Positions 23,856 to 32,488 of a stretch of DNA of 64,000 nt are shown piece by piece (position 1 is the first letter of the stretch; each line of letters opens with the position of its first letter). Below the pieces are notes generated by a model. The model was not told the origin of the DNA and searched no databases. It was given only the letters and a program-made list of their open reading frames with translations. The position numbers and the translations under genes were made by a program. The stretch is taken from the NCBI RefSeq assembly GCF_029624655.1, contig NZ_JARRSA010000010.1:62001-126000 (forward strand), read 5' to 3'. The DNA comes from Roseicyclus salinarum (lineage in GTDB: Bacteria > Pseudomonadota > Alphaproteobacteria > Rhodobacterales > Rhodobacteraceae).

Positions 23856-24142
23856 TGGGCGTCGTCACGGGCATCGTGCTTTACGCGATCATCTGGTTCC
23901 TGACGCTGCTTGTCGTCCTTCAGACCGGCGTCGTCAGCCAGGACGAGGCGGGCGAGCGCGTGAAGGGCACCCACGGCTCGGCGCCGGCGGACCTTAAGTT
24001 CGGCCGCCGCGCGCTGGTGACGACCGGGGTCGCCTTCGCGATCTGGGCCGTCATCGCCGCCGTGATCCTGAGCGGCGCGATCACGATCGAGGATATCGAC
24101 CTCTTCACGCGCTTCGGACTGGGGGCGCCGCCGCCGCGCTGA
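23855..24142 (+). CDS. DUF1467 family small membrane protein
   Basis: 95 aa with two transmembrane helices (GIVLYAIIWFLTLLVVLQTG and GVAFAIWAVIAAVILSGAI) and the family signature GTHGSAPADLKFGRRALVTT between them. The function is unknown. It is translationally coupled to mce (TGATG). The GTG three bases earlier is an alternative start. Its 3' end overlaps the 3' end of the convergent cysZ-like gene by 38 bp. Confidence 0.87.
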   Translation: MGVVTGIVLYAIIWFLTLLVVLQTGVVSQDEAGERVKGTHGSAPADLKFGRRALVTTGVAFAIWAVIAAVILSGAITIEDIDLFTRFGLGAPPPR

Positions 24143-24818
24143 GGCGCTGGTGCAGGTGCGTGAAGGTCGCCACGCCGAGGATCGGCACGAGGATGTTCAC
24201 CACCGGGATCGTCAGCGGAACGGCCATCAGGACGCCTGCGGCGAAGATCGCCGGGCGGTGTCGCCTGCGGAAGGCAGCCGCGCCGGCGGCATCCGTGCGC
24301 CGCAGCGCCACGAGCTGTGCGTATTCCCGGCCGAGAAGGATGCCGTTCACCGCCCAGAACAGGAACGGCGCGATCGGCGCGAACAGGACATAGAGCACGA
24401 GCGCGGCGAGGTTCACCGCCAGCAGCACACCGAGGAACTTCAGCGCGTCGACCAGCCCCTCGCCAAGTCCGATGGTCCGCGGCGGCGGAAGGTCGGGGTA
24501 GTGCCTGCGCTCGACCGCGGCCGCGATCGTCTCGAGGAAAAGTCCGATGAAGGCCGAGGCCACGGGGACCATCAGGAAGACCGAAAGCAGCAGCATCAGC
24601 GGCACGCCCGCCCAGGTCAGCGCATCGTCCACCCACGCGATCTCGCCGATCCAGGGCAGCGTGAGGCTTTCGGGCACGAGCCAGCCCACGACCGCGACGA
24701 ACAGGGCGTAGAACCCCGCCAGCAGCGCGACGGTCAGGCCGAGGCCCGCGGCGAGGACGCCGAGGAACCGGCCGTCGGTCATCTGGCCGAGGGCCTTGAG
24801 GAAATCGCCCAGGATCAT
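24105..24818 (-). CDS. EI24/CysZ-like membrane protein
   Basis: 237 aa with four to five hydrophobic segments (for example VLAAGLGLTVALLAGFYALFV and VPLMLLLSVFLMVPVASAF). The FLFWAVNGILLGREYAQLVALRR stretch is characteristic of the EI24 domain found in CysZ sulfate permeases and etoposide-induced 2.4 homologues. No sulfur-assimilation genes are nearby, so sulfate transport is an analogy only. Start overlaps the stop of the upstream nitroreductase (ATGA), indicating an operon. Confidence 0.82.
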   Translation of the reverse strand: MILGDFLKALGQMTDGRFLGVLAAGLGLTVALLAGFYALFVAVVGWLVPESLTLPWIGEIAWVDDALTWAGVPLMLLLSVFLMVPVASAFIGLFLETIAAAVERRHYPDLPPPRTIGLGEGLVDALKFLGVLLAVNLAALVLYVLFAPIAPFLFWAVNGILLGREYAQLVALRRTDAAGAAAFRRRHRPAIFAAGVLMAVPLTIPVVNILVPILGVATFTHLHQRLSAAAAPPVRSA

Positions 24819-25429
24819 TCCGCCATCCAGGTCGTGATCGCGTCCATGTCGGGGCGGGGGCGTTCCTGCGGCGGGCGCGTCTCGGTCCCGATGTGGACGA
24901 AGCCCGCGACGCTTTCGTGGTCGGCAAGGTCAAGGCCCCGGTCGCAGAAGGCGCGGTTGCGCGCGCGCCACCCGGTCAGCCAGCCCGCGCCCCAGCCCGC
25001 CGCGAGGCAGGCGTTCACCAGCGACAGGCACACGGCGCCCGCCGACATCTCCTGTTCCCATTGCGGGATCCGGTCCGCGGGTTTCGGCGACAGGACCACC
25101 GCGACGACGAGGTGTGCGTCCGCGAAGGACGCCACGTCCTTGGCGAGCGCGTCCGCGTCGCGTCCCTCGGCCGGGCCGATCTCGGCGGTGAGCGCGGCCA
25201 GCCGTTCGCAGGCCGCCCGCTCCAGCACGACGAAGCGCCACGGCTCCAGCTTGCCGTGGTCGGGAACGCGCGCGGCCGCCAGCAGAAGCGGGGCAAGCGC
25301 GCTGCGGTCCGGCACCGGCAGGCCAAGCGTCTTGGGCGGCCGCGAGCGTCGCGTTAGCAGGAAGTCGAGCGTTTCGGGTCGGGGCGAAAGCGGTGCGGCG
25401 ATCGCCGGCTGCGTGTCGGTCATGGGCAT
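24815..25429 (-). CDS. Nitroreductase family protein
   Basis: 204 aa. The N-terminal LDFLLTRRSRPPKTLG and the following VPDHGKLEPWRFVVLE match the FMN-binding start of the nitroreductase family (YdjA-like, short form). GAVCLSLVNACLAAGWGAGW is the conserved helix and loop before the C-terminal FVHIGTE strand. It probably reduces nitro or quinone-like compounds with NAD(P)H; the natural substrate is unknown. Overlaps the following EI24 gene by 4 bp. Confidence 0.88.
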   Translation of the reverse strand: MPMTDTQPAIAAPLSPRPETLDFLLTRRSRPPKTLGLPVPDRSALAPLLLAAARVPDHGKLEPWRFVVLERAACERLAALTAEIGPAEGRDADALAKDVASFADAHLVVAVVLSPKPADRIPQWEQEMSAGAVCLSLVNACLAAGWGAGWLTGWRARNRAFCDRGLDLADHESVAGFVHIGTETRPPQERPRPDMDAITTWMAE

Positions 25430-25549
25430 CCGTCGGGAAGGTCAGGGATCCACCCTGATGTCGTCGGCTTCGCAGCGAAGATCAAGGGTGCGGGCGAACG
25501 TGCCGCGCAAAGCGGGCGCCAACAGGGCCTGAAGCGCGGCCTCTCTGTC

Positions 25550-25969
25550 TCAGACCGTCCCCTGAAGCGCCACGAGACCCCAGACCGCGACCCCTCCGGC
25601 GAGCATCAGAAGCAGCACCGAGGCCCGCGTCGCCACGCCGATCAGCCATGCGGCCAGAAGTGCGATCATGAAGCCGACCGCGTAGGCGAAAAGGCCGAAC
25701 ATGCCCATCGCGATCCATTCCACGACGCCGCGCGGCAGGCCGCCCAGAAGCGCCAGCGCGAACCACAGGCCGGTCAGCGCGGTGAGGGAAGCGATGGCGT
25801 GGAAGGGCCAGGCGGGCATCCTGTCGAGGAACTGGTCGAACACGGCGAACAGGCCCGTCCCGCCCTCGTCCTGAAGCTCGGCGTCATCGGACCGGAGCGC
25901 GAGGGGGAGGTCCTGCGCCCGCATGTCTGACGGGTGCGCCCATGGCGCGCTGTGGTCGTTTGCGAGCAT
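25550..25969 (-). CDS. Hypothetical membrane protein
   Basis: 139 aa. The first 45 residues are hydrophilic; three hydrophobic stretches follow (AIASLTALTGLWFALALLG, WIAMGMFGLFAYAVGFMIALLAAWL, and SVLLLMLAGGVAVWGLVAL). I do not recognise the family. The long open frame, codon bias and membrane pattern support a real gene. Same strand as the nitroreductase gene, separated by 120 bp. Confidence 0.65.
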   Translation of the reverse strand: MLANDHSAPWAHPSDMRAQDLPLALRSDDAELQDEGGTGLFAVFDQFLDRMPAWPFHAIASLTALTGLWFALALLGGLPRGVVEWIAMGMFGLFAYAVGFMIALLAAWLIGVATRASVLLLMLAGGVAVWGLVALQGTV

Positions 25970-26063
25970 CTAATCACCCCCAGGGGTCGAGCGGACAACG
26001 GGTGCGGGATACCCGAGTCGCGGCCCTGCGGGGTATGGCGGGAATCCCGACCGGAGGAGCGAG

Positions 26064-26079
26064 GTGACAGAAATGTCAC
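26064..26079. promoter_or_regulatory. Perfect inverted repeat GTGACA-GAAA-TGTCAC
   Basis: A 6-bp perfect stem with a GAAA loop, in the 242-bp spacer between topA and the hypothetical membrane protein gene. It could be an RNA hairpin at the topA 3' end or an operator; no T-run follows. Confidence 0.45.
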
Positions 26080-26211
26080 GCGAAAGCGGGCGTGACCGGC
26101 GATTCCCTGCCGATGGGCCGCGGGCGCGCGCAAGATCGCGCCAGCCGCAGCAGTCCCGGTCCTGCCTGCTGCGAGGCGAGGCGCGCGAACGCGCCTGCCC
26201 GCCACGCGGTG

Positions 26212-28842
26212 TCAGCCGGCCTTGCGCTTCTTCGCGCTGCCGCCCTTGCTGCCCTTGCCGCCCTTCGACTTCTTCTCGGCGATGAGTTCGACGGCGCGCT
26301 CCAGCGTCACGTCCTGCGGCTCGAGGTCCTTGGGCAGCGTCGCGTTGACCTTGCCCCATTTGACGTATGGCCCGTAGCGGCCGCTCATGACCTGCACCGG
26401 CCCGCCCTCGCCGGGGTGATCGCCCAGCTCTTTCAGGGGCGCCGCCGCCGTGCCCCGCCCGCCGCGTCCGGCCGCCTTGGCCGCGATCAGTTCCACCGCG
26501 CGGTTCATGCCGACGGTGAAGACCTCCTCCACGTCGGGCAGGTTCGCGTAGATGCGCCCGTGCTTGACGTAGGGGCCGTAACGGCCGATCCCCGCCTCGA
26601 CGGGTTCGCCGTCCTCGGGGTGCTCGCCGATCCTGCGCGGCAGGTTCAGCAGAAGAAGCGCCTTTTCGAGGTCCATGTCGCCGGGTGCCCAGCCCTTCGG
26701 CAGCGAGGCGCGCGGCGGCTTGGGGACCTCCTCGGTGACGTCGCCGCGCTGGACGTAGGGGCCGAAACGGCCGGTCTTCAGCCAGATCGCTTCCGAGGTG
26801 TCGGGATCGACGCCCAGCATCCGTCCGTCCGGCCCGATGCCATCGGCGGCACCGTCCCCCTCCATGCCCGGCGGGCCGAAGGGGCGGGTGTAGCGGCATT
26901 CGGGATAGTTCGAGCACCCGATGAAGGCGCCGCCCGACCGCGCCGTGCGCATCGAAAGGCGTCCCGCGCCGCAATGCGGGCAAAGCCGCGGGTCCGATCC
27001 GTCCTCGGTCGGCGGGAAGAGGTGCGGCTCGAGCACCTCGTTGATCTTCTCCAGGACGTCCGTGATGCGCAGCTCCGACGTCTCGGCCACGGCGGCGGAG
27101 AAGTCGCGCCAGAACCGTTCGAGCACGTCCTTGTAATGCTTCTCGCCCGCCGACACGTCGTCGAGCTCGCCCTCGAGCTTGGCGGTGTAGTCGTATTCGA
27201 GGTAGCGGCGGAAGTAGTTCGTCAGGAACGCCGTCACCAGCCGTCCCTTGTCCTCGGGGATCAGGCGGCCCTTGTCCTTTGTGACGTAGCCCCGCGCCTG
27301 GATCGTGTCGAGGATCGAGGCGTAGGTGGACGGCCGCCCGATGCCGAGCTCTTCCATCCGCTTGACGAGCGTGGCCTCGGTGTAGCGCGGCGGCGGCTGG
27401 GTGAAATGCTGCTGGCCGAGCACCGCGCCGTCATCGGACAGGAGCGCGGCTTTCGCGCCGTTGGCCTCGGTCAGCTTGGCGTGATCGGGCGTCAGCCCGC
27501 CGCCCTGCGGCTTCAGCGCGTCGCCTTGCGAGACTTGCGGCAGGCGGCGGCCATCCTCGTCCTCGCCCGCATCGTCGCGCCCTTCCTCGTAGACCTTGAG
27601 AAAGCCGTCGAAGAGGACGACCTGTCCCGTCGCGCGCAGTTCCACCTCGCCGTCGCGGCTGGCCACGGTGACGGTCGTGCGCTCCATCCGGGCGGCTTCC
27701 ATCTGGCTTGCGATCGTGCGCTTCCAGATCAGGTCGTAGAGCTTGCGCTGGTCGTCCTCCGACAGCTTCAGCTCGTCGGGGGCCTTGCTCATGTCGGTGG
27801 GCCGGATGCACTCGTGGGCTTCCTGCGCGTTCTTGGCCTTGTTCTTGTACATCCGCGGGCTGTCGGGGACGTAATCCTTGCCGTAGCGCGTCGCGATGGC
27901 GTCGCGGGCGGCGTGGACGGCTTCGGGCGCCATGTCGATGCCGTCGGTCCGCATGTAGGTGATGTGGCCGGCCTCGTAGAGGCGCTGGGCCGCCGACATC
28001 GTCTGCTTGGCGCCGAAGCCGAACTTGCGGCTGGCCTCCTGCTGCAGGGTCGAGGTCATGAACGGCGGCGCGGGGTTGCGGGTGGCGGGCTTGGCTTCGA
28101 CGTTGGTGACGGCGAGCGCGCGGGAGGAGACGGCCTTGACCGCGAGGCCCGCCTCGGCCTCGGTCGCGAGGTCGTAGCGGTCGATCTTCCGGCCGCCCAT
28201 GGCCACGAGGCGGGCCTCGAAGCTCTGTCCGCGCGGGGTCTGCAGGATCGCGCGCACCGACCAGTATTCGCGCGGGCGGAACGCCTCGATCTCCATCTCG
28301 CGCTCGACCACGAGGCGCAGGCATACGGACTGCACGCGGCCGGCCGATTTCGCGCCGGGGAGCTTTCGCCACAGGACGGGCGACAGGTTGAACCCCACGA
28401 GGTAGTCGAGCGCGCGGCGCGCGAGGTAGGCCTCGACCAGTTCCATGTCGACGTCGCGCGGCTGGGCCATGGCCCGGGTCACGGCGTCCTTGGTGATCGC
28501 GTTGAAGGTGACGCGCCTGACGGTGGAGTCCTTCTTCAGGGCGCGGCGCTTCTCGAGCGCTTCCTTGAGGTGCCAGCTGATCGCCTCGCCCTCGCGGTCG
28601 GGGTCGGTGGCGAGGATCAGGTCGGGGTCGTCCTTGAGCGCGTCGGCGATCGCCTTGACGTGCTTCTTGCTGTCGTTCGCGATCTCCCAGGTCATGTCGA
28701 ACCCGTGTTCGGGATCGACCGAGCCGTCCTTCGAGGGCAGGTCGCGGACATGCCCGTAGGACGCGAGAACCGTGTAGTCGGACCCGAGGTACTTGTTGAT
28801 CGTCTTGGCCTTGGCCGGGGATTCGACAACGACGACTGGCAT
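26212..28842 (-). CDS. topA: DNA topoisomerase I
   Basis: 876 aa. The TOPRIM domain begins VVVVESPAKAKTINKYLG with ATDPDREGE (residues 78-86) as metal ligands. HITYMRTDGID holds the catalytic tyrosine Y296. A zinc-finger segment CPHCGAGRLSMR ... CSNYPEC lies near residue 620, followed by repeated YGPYVK/RFGPYV topoisomerase C-terminal repeats and a Lys/Gly-rich tail. It relaxes negative supercoils. Transcribed in the same direction as dprA, but 760 bp separate them, so an own promoter is likely. Confidence 0.96.
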   Translation of the reverse strand: MPVVVVESPAKAKTINKYLGSDYTVLASYGHVRDLPSKDGSVDPEHGFDMTWEIANDSKKHVKAIADALKDDPDLILATDPDREGEAISWHLKEALEKRRALKKDSTVRRVTFNAITKDAVTRAMAQPRDVDMELVEAYLARRALDYLVGFNLSPVLWRKLPGAKSAGRVQSVCLRLVVEREMEIEAFRPREYWSVRAILQTPRGQSFEARLVAMGGRKIDRYDLATEAEAGLAVKAVSSRALAVTNVEAKPATRNPAPPFMTSTLQQEASRKFGFGAKQTMSAAQRLYEAGHITYMRTDGIDMAPEAVHAARDAIATRYGKDYVPDSPRMYKNKAKNAQEAHECIRPTDMSKAPDELKLSEDDQRKLYDLIWKRTIASQMEAARMERTTVTVASRDGEVELRATGQVVLFDGFLKVYEEGRDDAGEDEDGRRLPQVSQGDALKPQGGGLTPDHAKLTEANGAKAALLSDDGAVLGQQHFTQPPPRYTEATLVKRMEELGIGRPSTYASILDTIQARGYVTKDKGRLIPEDKGRLVTAFLTNYFRRYLEYDYTAKLEGELDDVSAGEKHYKDVLERFWRDFSAAVAETSELRITDVLEKINEVLEPHLFPPTEDGSDPRLCPHCGAGRLSMRTARSGGAFIGCSNYPECRYTRPFGPPGMEGDGAADGIGPDGRMLGVDPDTSEAIWLKTGRFGPYVQRGDVTEEVPKPPRASLPKGWAPGDMDLEKALLLLNLPRRIGEHPEDGEPVEAGIGRYGPYVKHGRIYANLPDVEEVFTVGMNRAVELIAAKAAGRGGRGTAAAPLKELGDHPGEGGPVQVMSGRYGPYVKWGKVNATLPKDLEPQDVTLERAVELIAEKKSKGGKGSKGGSAKKRKAG

Positions 28843-29602
28843 GGCACGGGCACCTTGACGGGAGGGAGGGGTTGTGGCGGCGGAACATGTGGGCGGGTAG
28901 GGGCCTTGTCAATGCGTCACGGCCCCGGCGGGTTCGCCGCCACCCGCCCCGAGCCGGGGCCGCCGACAGTTCGGTCCGGGGGCGCGAGGGCGCAGGCGCG
29001 GTGCCGTGATCCGCTCGGAACAGGGACGCGGCGACCCCGGCCGCGCCTGACGGGAGGGCCTTCTGGAGGACGCTGAACGGGATATGGCGGGGGCGGTGCC
29101 AGCCTGCGGTTGTGATGGCGGACGGCCGGCGCGATCCGTCTGCGGCGGGGTCGAGGGCAGAGTGCGCGCGGCGCTCGTTCCGGCGGGGGTATGGCTCACG
29201 TCCCGCGCCGCGCCTTGGCGGAAAACGCGCGCGCCGTTCGTTCCGTGGCGGGGCCCTCGCGCCCTTGTGGGACCCGGTGAAGAACGCCAGCTGCGATCCT
29301 GATCGTGCCTGACGGGAAGGGCTCCTGGCGAAACCTGCGCCCCGCTCGGCCCGGCGAAACCGATGCCTCGCTGCCCGCATGTGGTGCGCTGGCGGAAGGC
29401 TCCCGCCATCCGGGATGCGGTGGGGCCAAGGGGAGGCGATGACCTCGAAGGGGACACGTGGAAGGGGACACGGGCGGGAGAGGCGCGGCATCGTCCGAGC
29501 CTCTTTCGACCATCGCGGCAGGGGCAGGCCGCCGCGGCGGATCATGCAGTCGTCGTGCGCGACGCACGGCCGCGGCGCGCACGGGGACGCCGCTTCGGCG
29601 CG
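28843..29602. other. 760-bp GC-rich stretch without a recognisable gene, between dprA and topA
   Basis: No frame on either strand shows family resemblance or a plausible start. The stretch contains imperfect direct repeats: GCCTGACGGGAGGGCCTTCTGG (29045-29066) against GCCTGACGGGAAGGGCTCCTGG (29307-29328), with a weaker relative near 28855, and GCGCTCGTTCCGGCGGGGG (about 29170) against GCCGTTCGTTCCGTGGCGGGG (about 29227). It looks like decayed or non-coding repetitive DNA. Confidence 0.5.
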
Positions 29603-30760
29603 TCAATCGGCGCGCGCGACCGTGCCTCCGGCGCTTCGCGTGATGCGCCCCGACATCTCGAGAACCGCGAGCGCCTGTGACACCTCCCGCGACGGGCGGC
29701 CCGTGTCGCGCACGAGCTGGTCCTCGGCAAGCGGGCTCGCGCCGAGAAGGCTGAGGATGAGCGCCTCGAGCCCGCCCTCGGGCAGGGGGGGCGCCGCGCG
29801 TGGACGCTCCGTGGCGGGGCGGGGCGCGGCCGCTGCGGGCCGCAGGACCGCCGCCCCCAGAAGCTCGATCACGTCCTCCGCGCCGCGGATCAGCGTCGCG
29901 CCGTCGCGCAGAAGGATGTTGCCGCCCGAGGCCCGGCTGTCGAGCGGGTGGCCCGGCACGGCCATGACCTCGCGGCCCTGGTCCAGAGCCGCGCGCGCGG
30001 TGATGAGCGAGCCCGACCGCGCCGCGGCCTCGACGACGACGACGCCTCTCGCGAGGCCCGAGACAATGCGGTTGCGGCGGGGAAAGTGCCGTGCCTGCGG
30101 CTGCAGGCCGAAGGGCATCTCGCTCAGCCGCAGGCCGTCCTTGCCGATGCGAGCGGCAAGTTCGGCGTTTTCGGCGGGGTAGACGACGTCGAGGCCGCCT
30201 GCATGGACGGCCACCGTGCCCGTCCCGAGCGCGGCGTCGTGCGCGATGGCGTCGATCCCGCGGGCAAGGCCGGAGACGACGACGAACCCCGCCTCGCCGA
30301 GGTCGCGGGCCAGCCGGCGCGTCATCCGCGCCCCGAGCGCGGAGGCGTTGCGGGTGCCCACGATGGCGACGGCGGGTCGTCCGAGCAGCTCCGCACGCCC
30401 CGAGATCCACAGGATCGGCGGCGGGTCGGGGATGTCGGCGAGCATTGGCGGATAGTCGGCGTCGCCAAGGCAGACGATGCGCGCCTTCACACGCGCCGCC
30501 GCCCGCAATTCTGCGGTGGCCACCGCCTCGGGGCAGGCGGCGTAATCGGTCACGCCAGCCTGCCGCGCGATGCCGGGAAGGGCCGCGAGCGCCGCCTCGG
30601 CATGGCCGTGCTCGGCCATCAGCCTCAGGTAGGTGGCGGGTCCCACGCGCCGCGAGCGGATCAGCCTGAGCCGCATGAGGCGTTCGCGCTCGTCCGTGGC
30701 GGGCGGCGGCGTGAAGTCGAGCGGTGGTTCCGCGAATCCGGGGTCGGGCCAGTCGGACAT
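29603..30760 (-). CDS. dprA: DNA-processing protein DprA
   Basis: 385 aa. The Rossmann-like DprA core is visible: YPPMLADIPDPPPILWISG, VAIVGTRNASALGARMTRR, VVSGLARGIDAIAHDAAL, FPRRNRIVSGLARGVVVVEA and GSLITARAALDQGREVMAVP. The C-terminal about 65 residues form the winged-helix domain (LIRDTGRPSREVSQALAVL-like). DprA protects incoming single-stranded DNA and loads RecA; in Rhodobacter capsulatus it is needed by cells receiving gene transfer agent DNA and is under CtrA control. A TTAACCAT half-site lies 21 bp upstream of the start. Confidence 0.95.
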   Translation of the reverse strand: MSDWPDPGFAEPPLDFTPPPATDERERLMRLRLIRSRRVGPATYLRLMAEHGHAEAALAALPGIARQAGVTDYAACPEAVATAELRAAARVKARIVCLGDADYPPMLADIPDPPPILWISGRAELLGRPAVAIVGTRNASALGARMTRRLARDLGEAGFVVVSGLARGIDAIAHDAALGTGTVAVHAGGLDVVYPAENAELAARIGKDGLRLSEMPFGLQPQARHFPRRNRIVSGLARGVVVVEAAARSGSLITARAALDQGREVMAVPGHPLDSRASGGNILLRDGATLIRGAEDVIELLGAAVLRPAAAAPRPATERPRAAPPLPEGGLEALILSLLGASPLAEDQLVRDTGRPSREVSQALAVLEMSGRITRSAGGTVARAD

Positions 30761-30780
30761 GGACGCGAGCCTAGGGTGTG

Positions 30781-30790
30781 AATGGTTAAC
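30781..30790 (-). promoter_or_regulatory. CtrA-type half-site upstream of dprA
   Basis: GTTAACCATT on the minus strand, beginning 21 bp upstream of the dprA ATG. TTAACCAT is the half-site form of the CtrA consensus in alphaproteobacteria. Confidence 0.5.
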
Positions 30791-30803
30791 GGGGCGTTAC
30801 CGC

Positions 30804-30855
30804 CCACCGCCCGCCAGCGGCGGGACCGTCCACTGCCCGCCAGCGGCGGGACCGC
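30804..30855. repeat. Two 26-bp tandem repeats, each with a hairpin
   Basis: Units 30804-30829 and 30830-30855 differ at two positions. Each contains CCCGCC-AGC-GGCGGG, a perfect 6-bp stem. They sit 6 bp after the tldD stop codon (minus strand) and may act as its terminator. Confidence 0.7.
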
Positions 30856-30861
30856 CCGGTG

Positions 30862-32283
30862 TCAGCTCGCGGCGGAGCCGCCCACCGTCAGACCGCCGAT
30901 CATCAGCGTCGGCTGGCCCACGCCCACCGGCACCCATTGGCCGGCCTTGCCGCAATTGCCCATGCCGGGGTCGAGCGCCATGTCGTTGCCGATCGCGCGG
31001 ATGTTCTGCAGCGCCGTCGCGCCGTCGCCGATCAGGGTCGCCCCCTTCACCGGCGCGCCGACCTTGCCGTTCTTCACGCGGTAGGCCTCGGTGCAGGAGA
31101 ACACGAACTTGCCGTTGGTGATGTCGACCTGCCCGCCGCCGAAGCCCACCGCGTAGATGCCGTCCTTCAGGTCCGCGAGGATCGCGGCGGGGTCGCTGTC
31201 GCCGCCGAGCATGTAGGTGTTGGTCATCCGGGTCATCGGGGCGTGGGCGAAGCTCTCGCGCCGTCCGTTGCCGGTGGGCTCCACGCCCATCAGGCGGGCG
31301 GACTGGCGATCCTGCATGTAGCCCACGAGGATGCCGTCCTCGATGAGCGTCGTCCGGCCCGCGGGCGTGCCCTCGTCGTCGACGGTGATCGAGCCGCGGC
31401 GGTCGGGGATCGTCCCGTCGTCGAGCACGGTGACGCCGGGCGCGGCGATGCGCTGGCCCATCAGGCCGGCGAATGCCGACTGCTTCTTGCGGTTGAAGTC
31501 GCCCTCGAGGCCGTGACCGATCGCCTCGTGCAGCAGGATGCCGGGCCAGCCGGGGCCGAGGACGACGTCCATCACGCCTGCGGGCGCGGCCTCGGCGGAC
31601 AGGTTCACGACCGCGATCCTGAGCGCTTCGCGGGCCGTGGCCTCCCAGTGGGCGCGTTCCATGAGCCCGGTCAGCCCGATCCGGCCGCCGCCGCCCGCAT
31701 TGCCCGATTCCCGGCGGCCGTTCTCTTCGACGATGACGTTCACGTTCAGGCGCACCATCGGCCGGATGTCGGCGACCCGCGCGCCGTCGGGGCGCAGGAT
31801 GACGACCTCCTGGTGCGACGCGGCGAGGCTTGCGCTGACCTGCACGACGCGGGGGTCGAGGTCGCGTGCGAAGGCGTCGATCTCGCGCAGGGTCTCAAGT
31901 TTCACGCCGAAGCCCGCGTCGGCCATCGGATCGGCATCGGTATAGAGGCGCGCGTTCGTGCCCGCCGGGCCCTCGGCGAGGATGCCTCCGCCGTCGCCCA
32001 CCGCAAGGCGTGCCGTCTCGGCGGCGCGCAGAAGCGCGGCCTCGGAGATGTCGGTGGAATGCGCATAGCCCGCGACGTCGCCCCGCACCGCCCTCAGGCC
32101 GAATCCCTCGCCCGCGTCGTAGCTCGCGTTGCGCACGCGGCCGTCGTCGAATACCAGCGCCTCGGACCGCCGGCGTTCGAGGAAAAGCTCGCCATCTTCG
32201 GCGCCGTCGGTGGCTGCGCGCAGGATGCGCAGCGCCGCCGCTTCGTCGAGATGCGTGTCGAAGGGGCGAAAGGGATCGGACAT
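30862..32283 (-). CDS. tldD: TldD family metalloprotease
   Basis: 473 aa, the usual length. The zinc site HEAIGHGLEGDFNRK (H252, E253, H257) and a third Cys ligand near the C-terminus (VFSCTEAYRVKNGK) are present. With TldE it processes small peptides such as microcin precursors and the PQQ precursor, and helps clear antitoxins; the TldE partner is not in this window. The ATG at 32283 (MSDPFRPFDT) fits the family better than an in-frame ATG 36 bp earlier. Divergent from the coxB operon. Confidence 0.94.
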   Translation of the reverse strand: MSDPFRPFDTHLDEAAALRILRAATDGAEDGELFLERRRSEALVFDDGRVRNASYDAGEGFGLRAVRGDVAGYAHSTDISEAALLRAAETARLAVGDGGGILAEGPAGTNARLYTDADPMADAGFGVKLETLREIDAFARDLDPRVVQVSASLAASHQEVVILRPDGARVADIRPMVRLNVNVIVEENGRRESGNAGGGGRIGLTGLMERAHWEATAREALRIAVVNLSAEAAPAGVMDVVLGPGWPGILLHEAIGHGLEGDFNRKKQSAFAGLMGQRIAAPGVTVLDDGTIPDRRGSITVDDEGTPAGRTTLIEDGILVGYMQDRQSARLMGVEPTGNGRRESFAHAPMTRMTNTYMLGGDSDPAAILADLKDGIYAVGFGGGQVDITNGKFVFSCTEAYRVKNGKVGAPVKGATLIGDGATALQNIRAIGNDMALDPGMGNCGKAGQWVPVGVGQPTLMIGGLTVGGSAAS

Positions 32284-32355
32284 CGGGGGGAACTCCGCTG
32301 CGCGTGGACGCTGGAACAAATGATCGAGGTCAAGTTTCGGCCGGGTGAGACACTT

Positions 32356-32385
32356 TTGACCAATGTCTTGGCTCTCGCGTAGCTA
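32356..32385 (+). promoter_or_regulatory. Probable promoter of the cytochrome oxidase operon
   Basis: TTGACC (32356-32361), 18-bp spacer, TAGCTA (32380-32385), about 104 bp before the coxB start, in an AT-richer island of the tldD-coxB spacer. Confidence 0.55.
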
Positions 32386-32488
32386 TATGGTTCACGGAGC
32401 TTGGAACGCAACGGTCGACCGGACGAGGGATCCCAGGGCTCTTTGCCTGGCGCGAGACGGTGGCCGCGAGACAACAGGACAGATCAGA

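Noticed and set aside
26092-29076. A 994-codon open frame on the plus strand across topA
   Set aside because: Antisense shadow of topA, which has all catalytic motifs on the minus strand.
29196-30410. Minus-strand 404-codon frame in another phase of dprA reaching into the 760-bp spacer
   Set aside because: It is an alternative frame of dprA with Arg/Ala-rich nonsense composition and does not explain the spacer.
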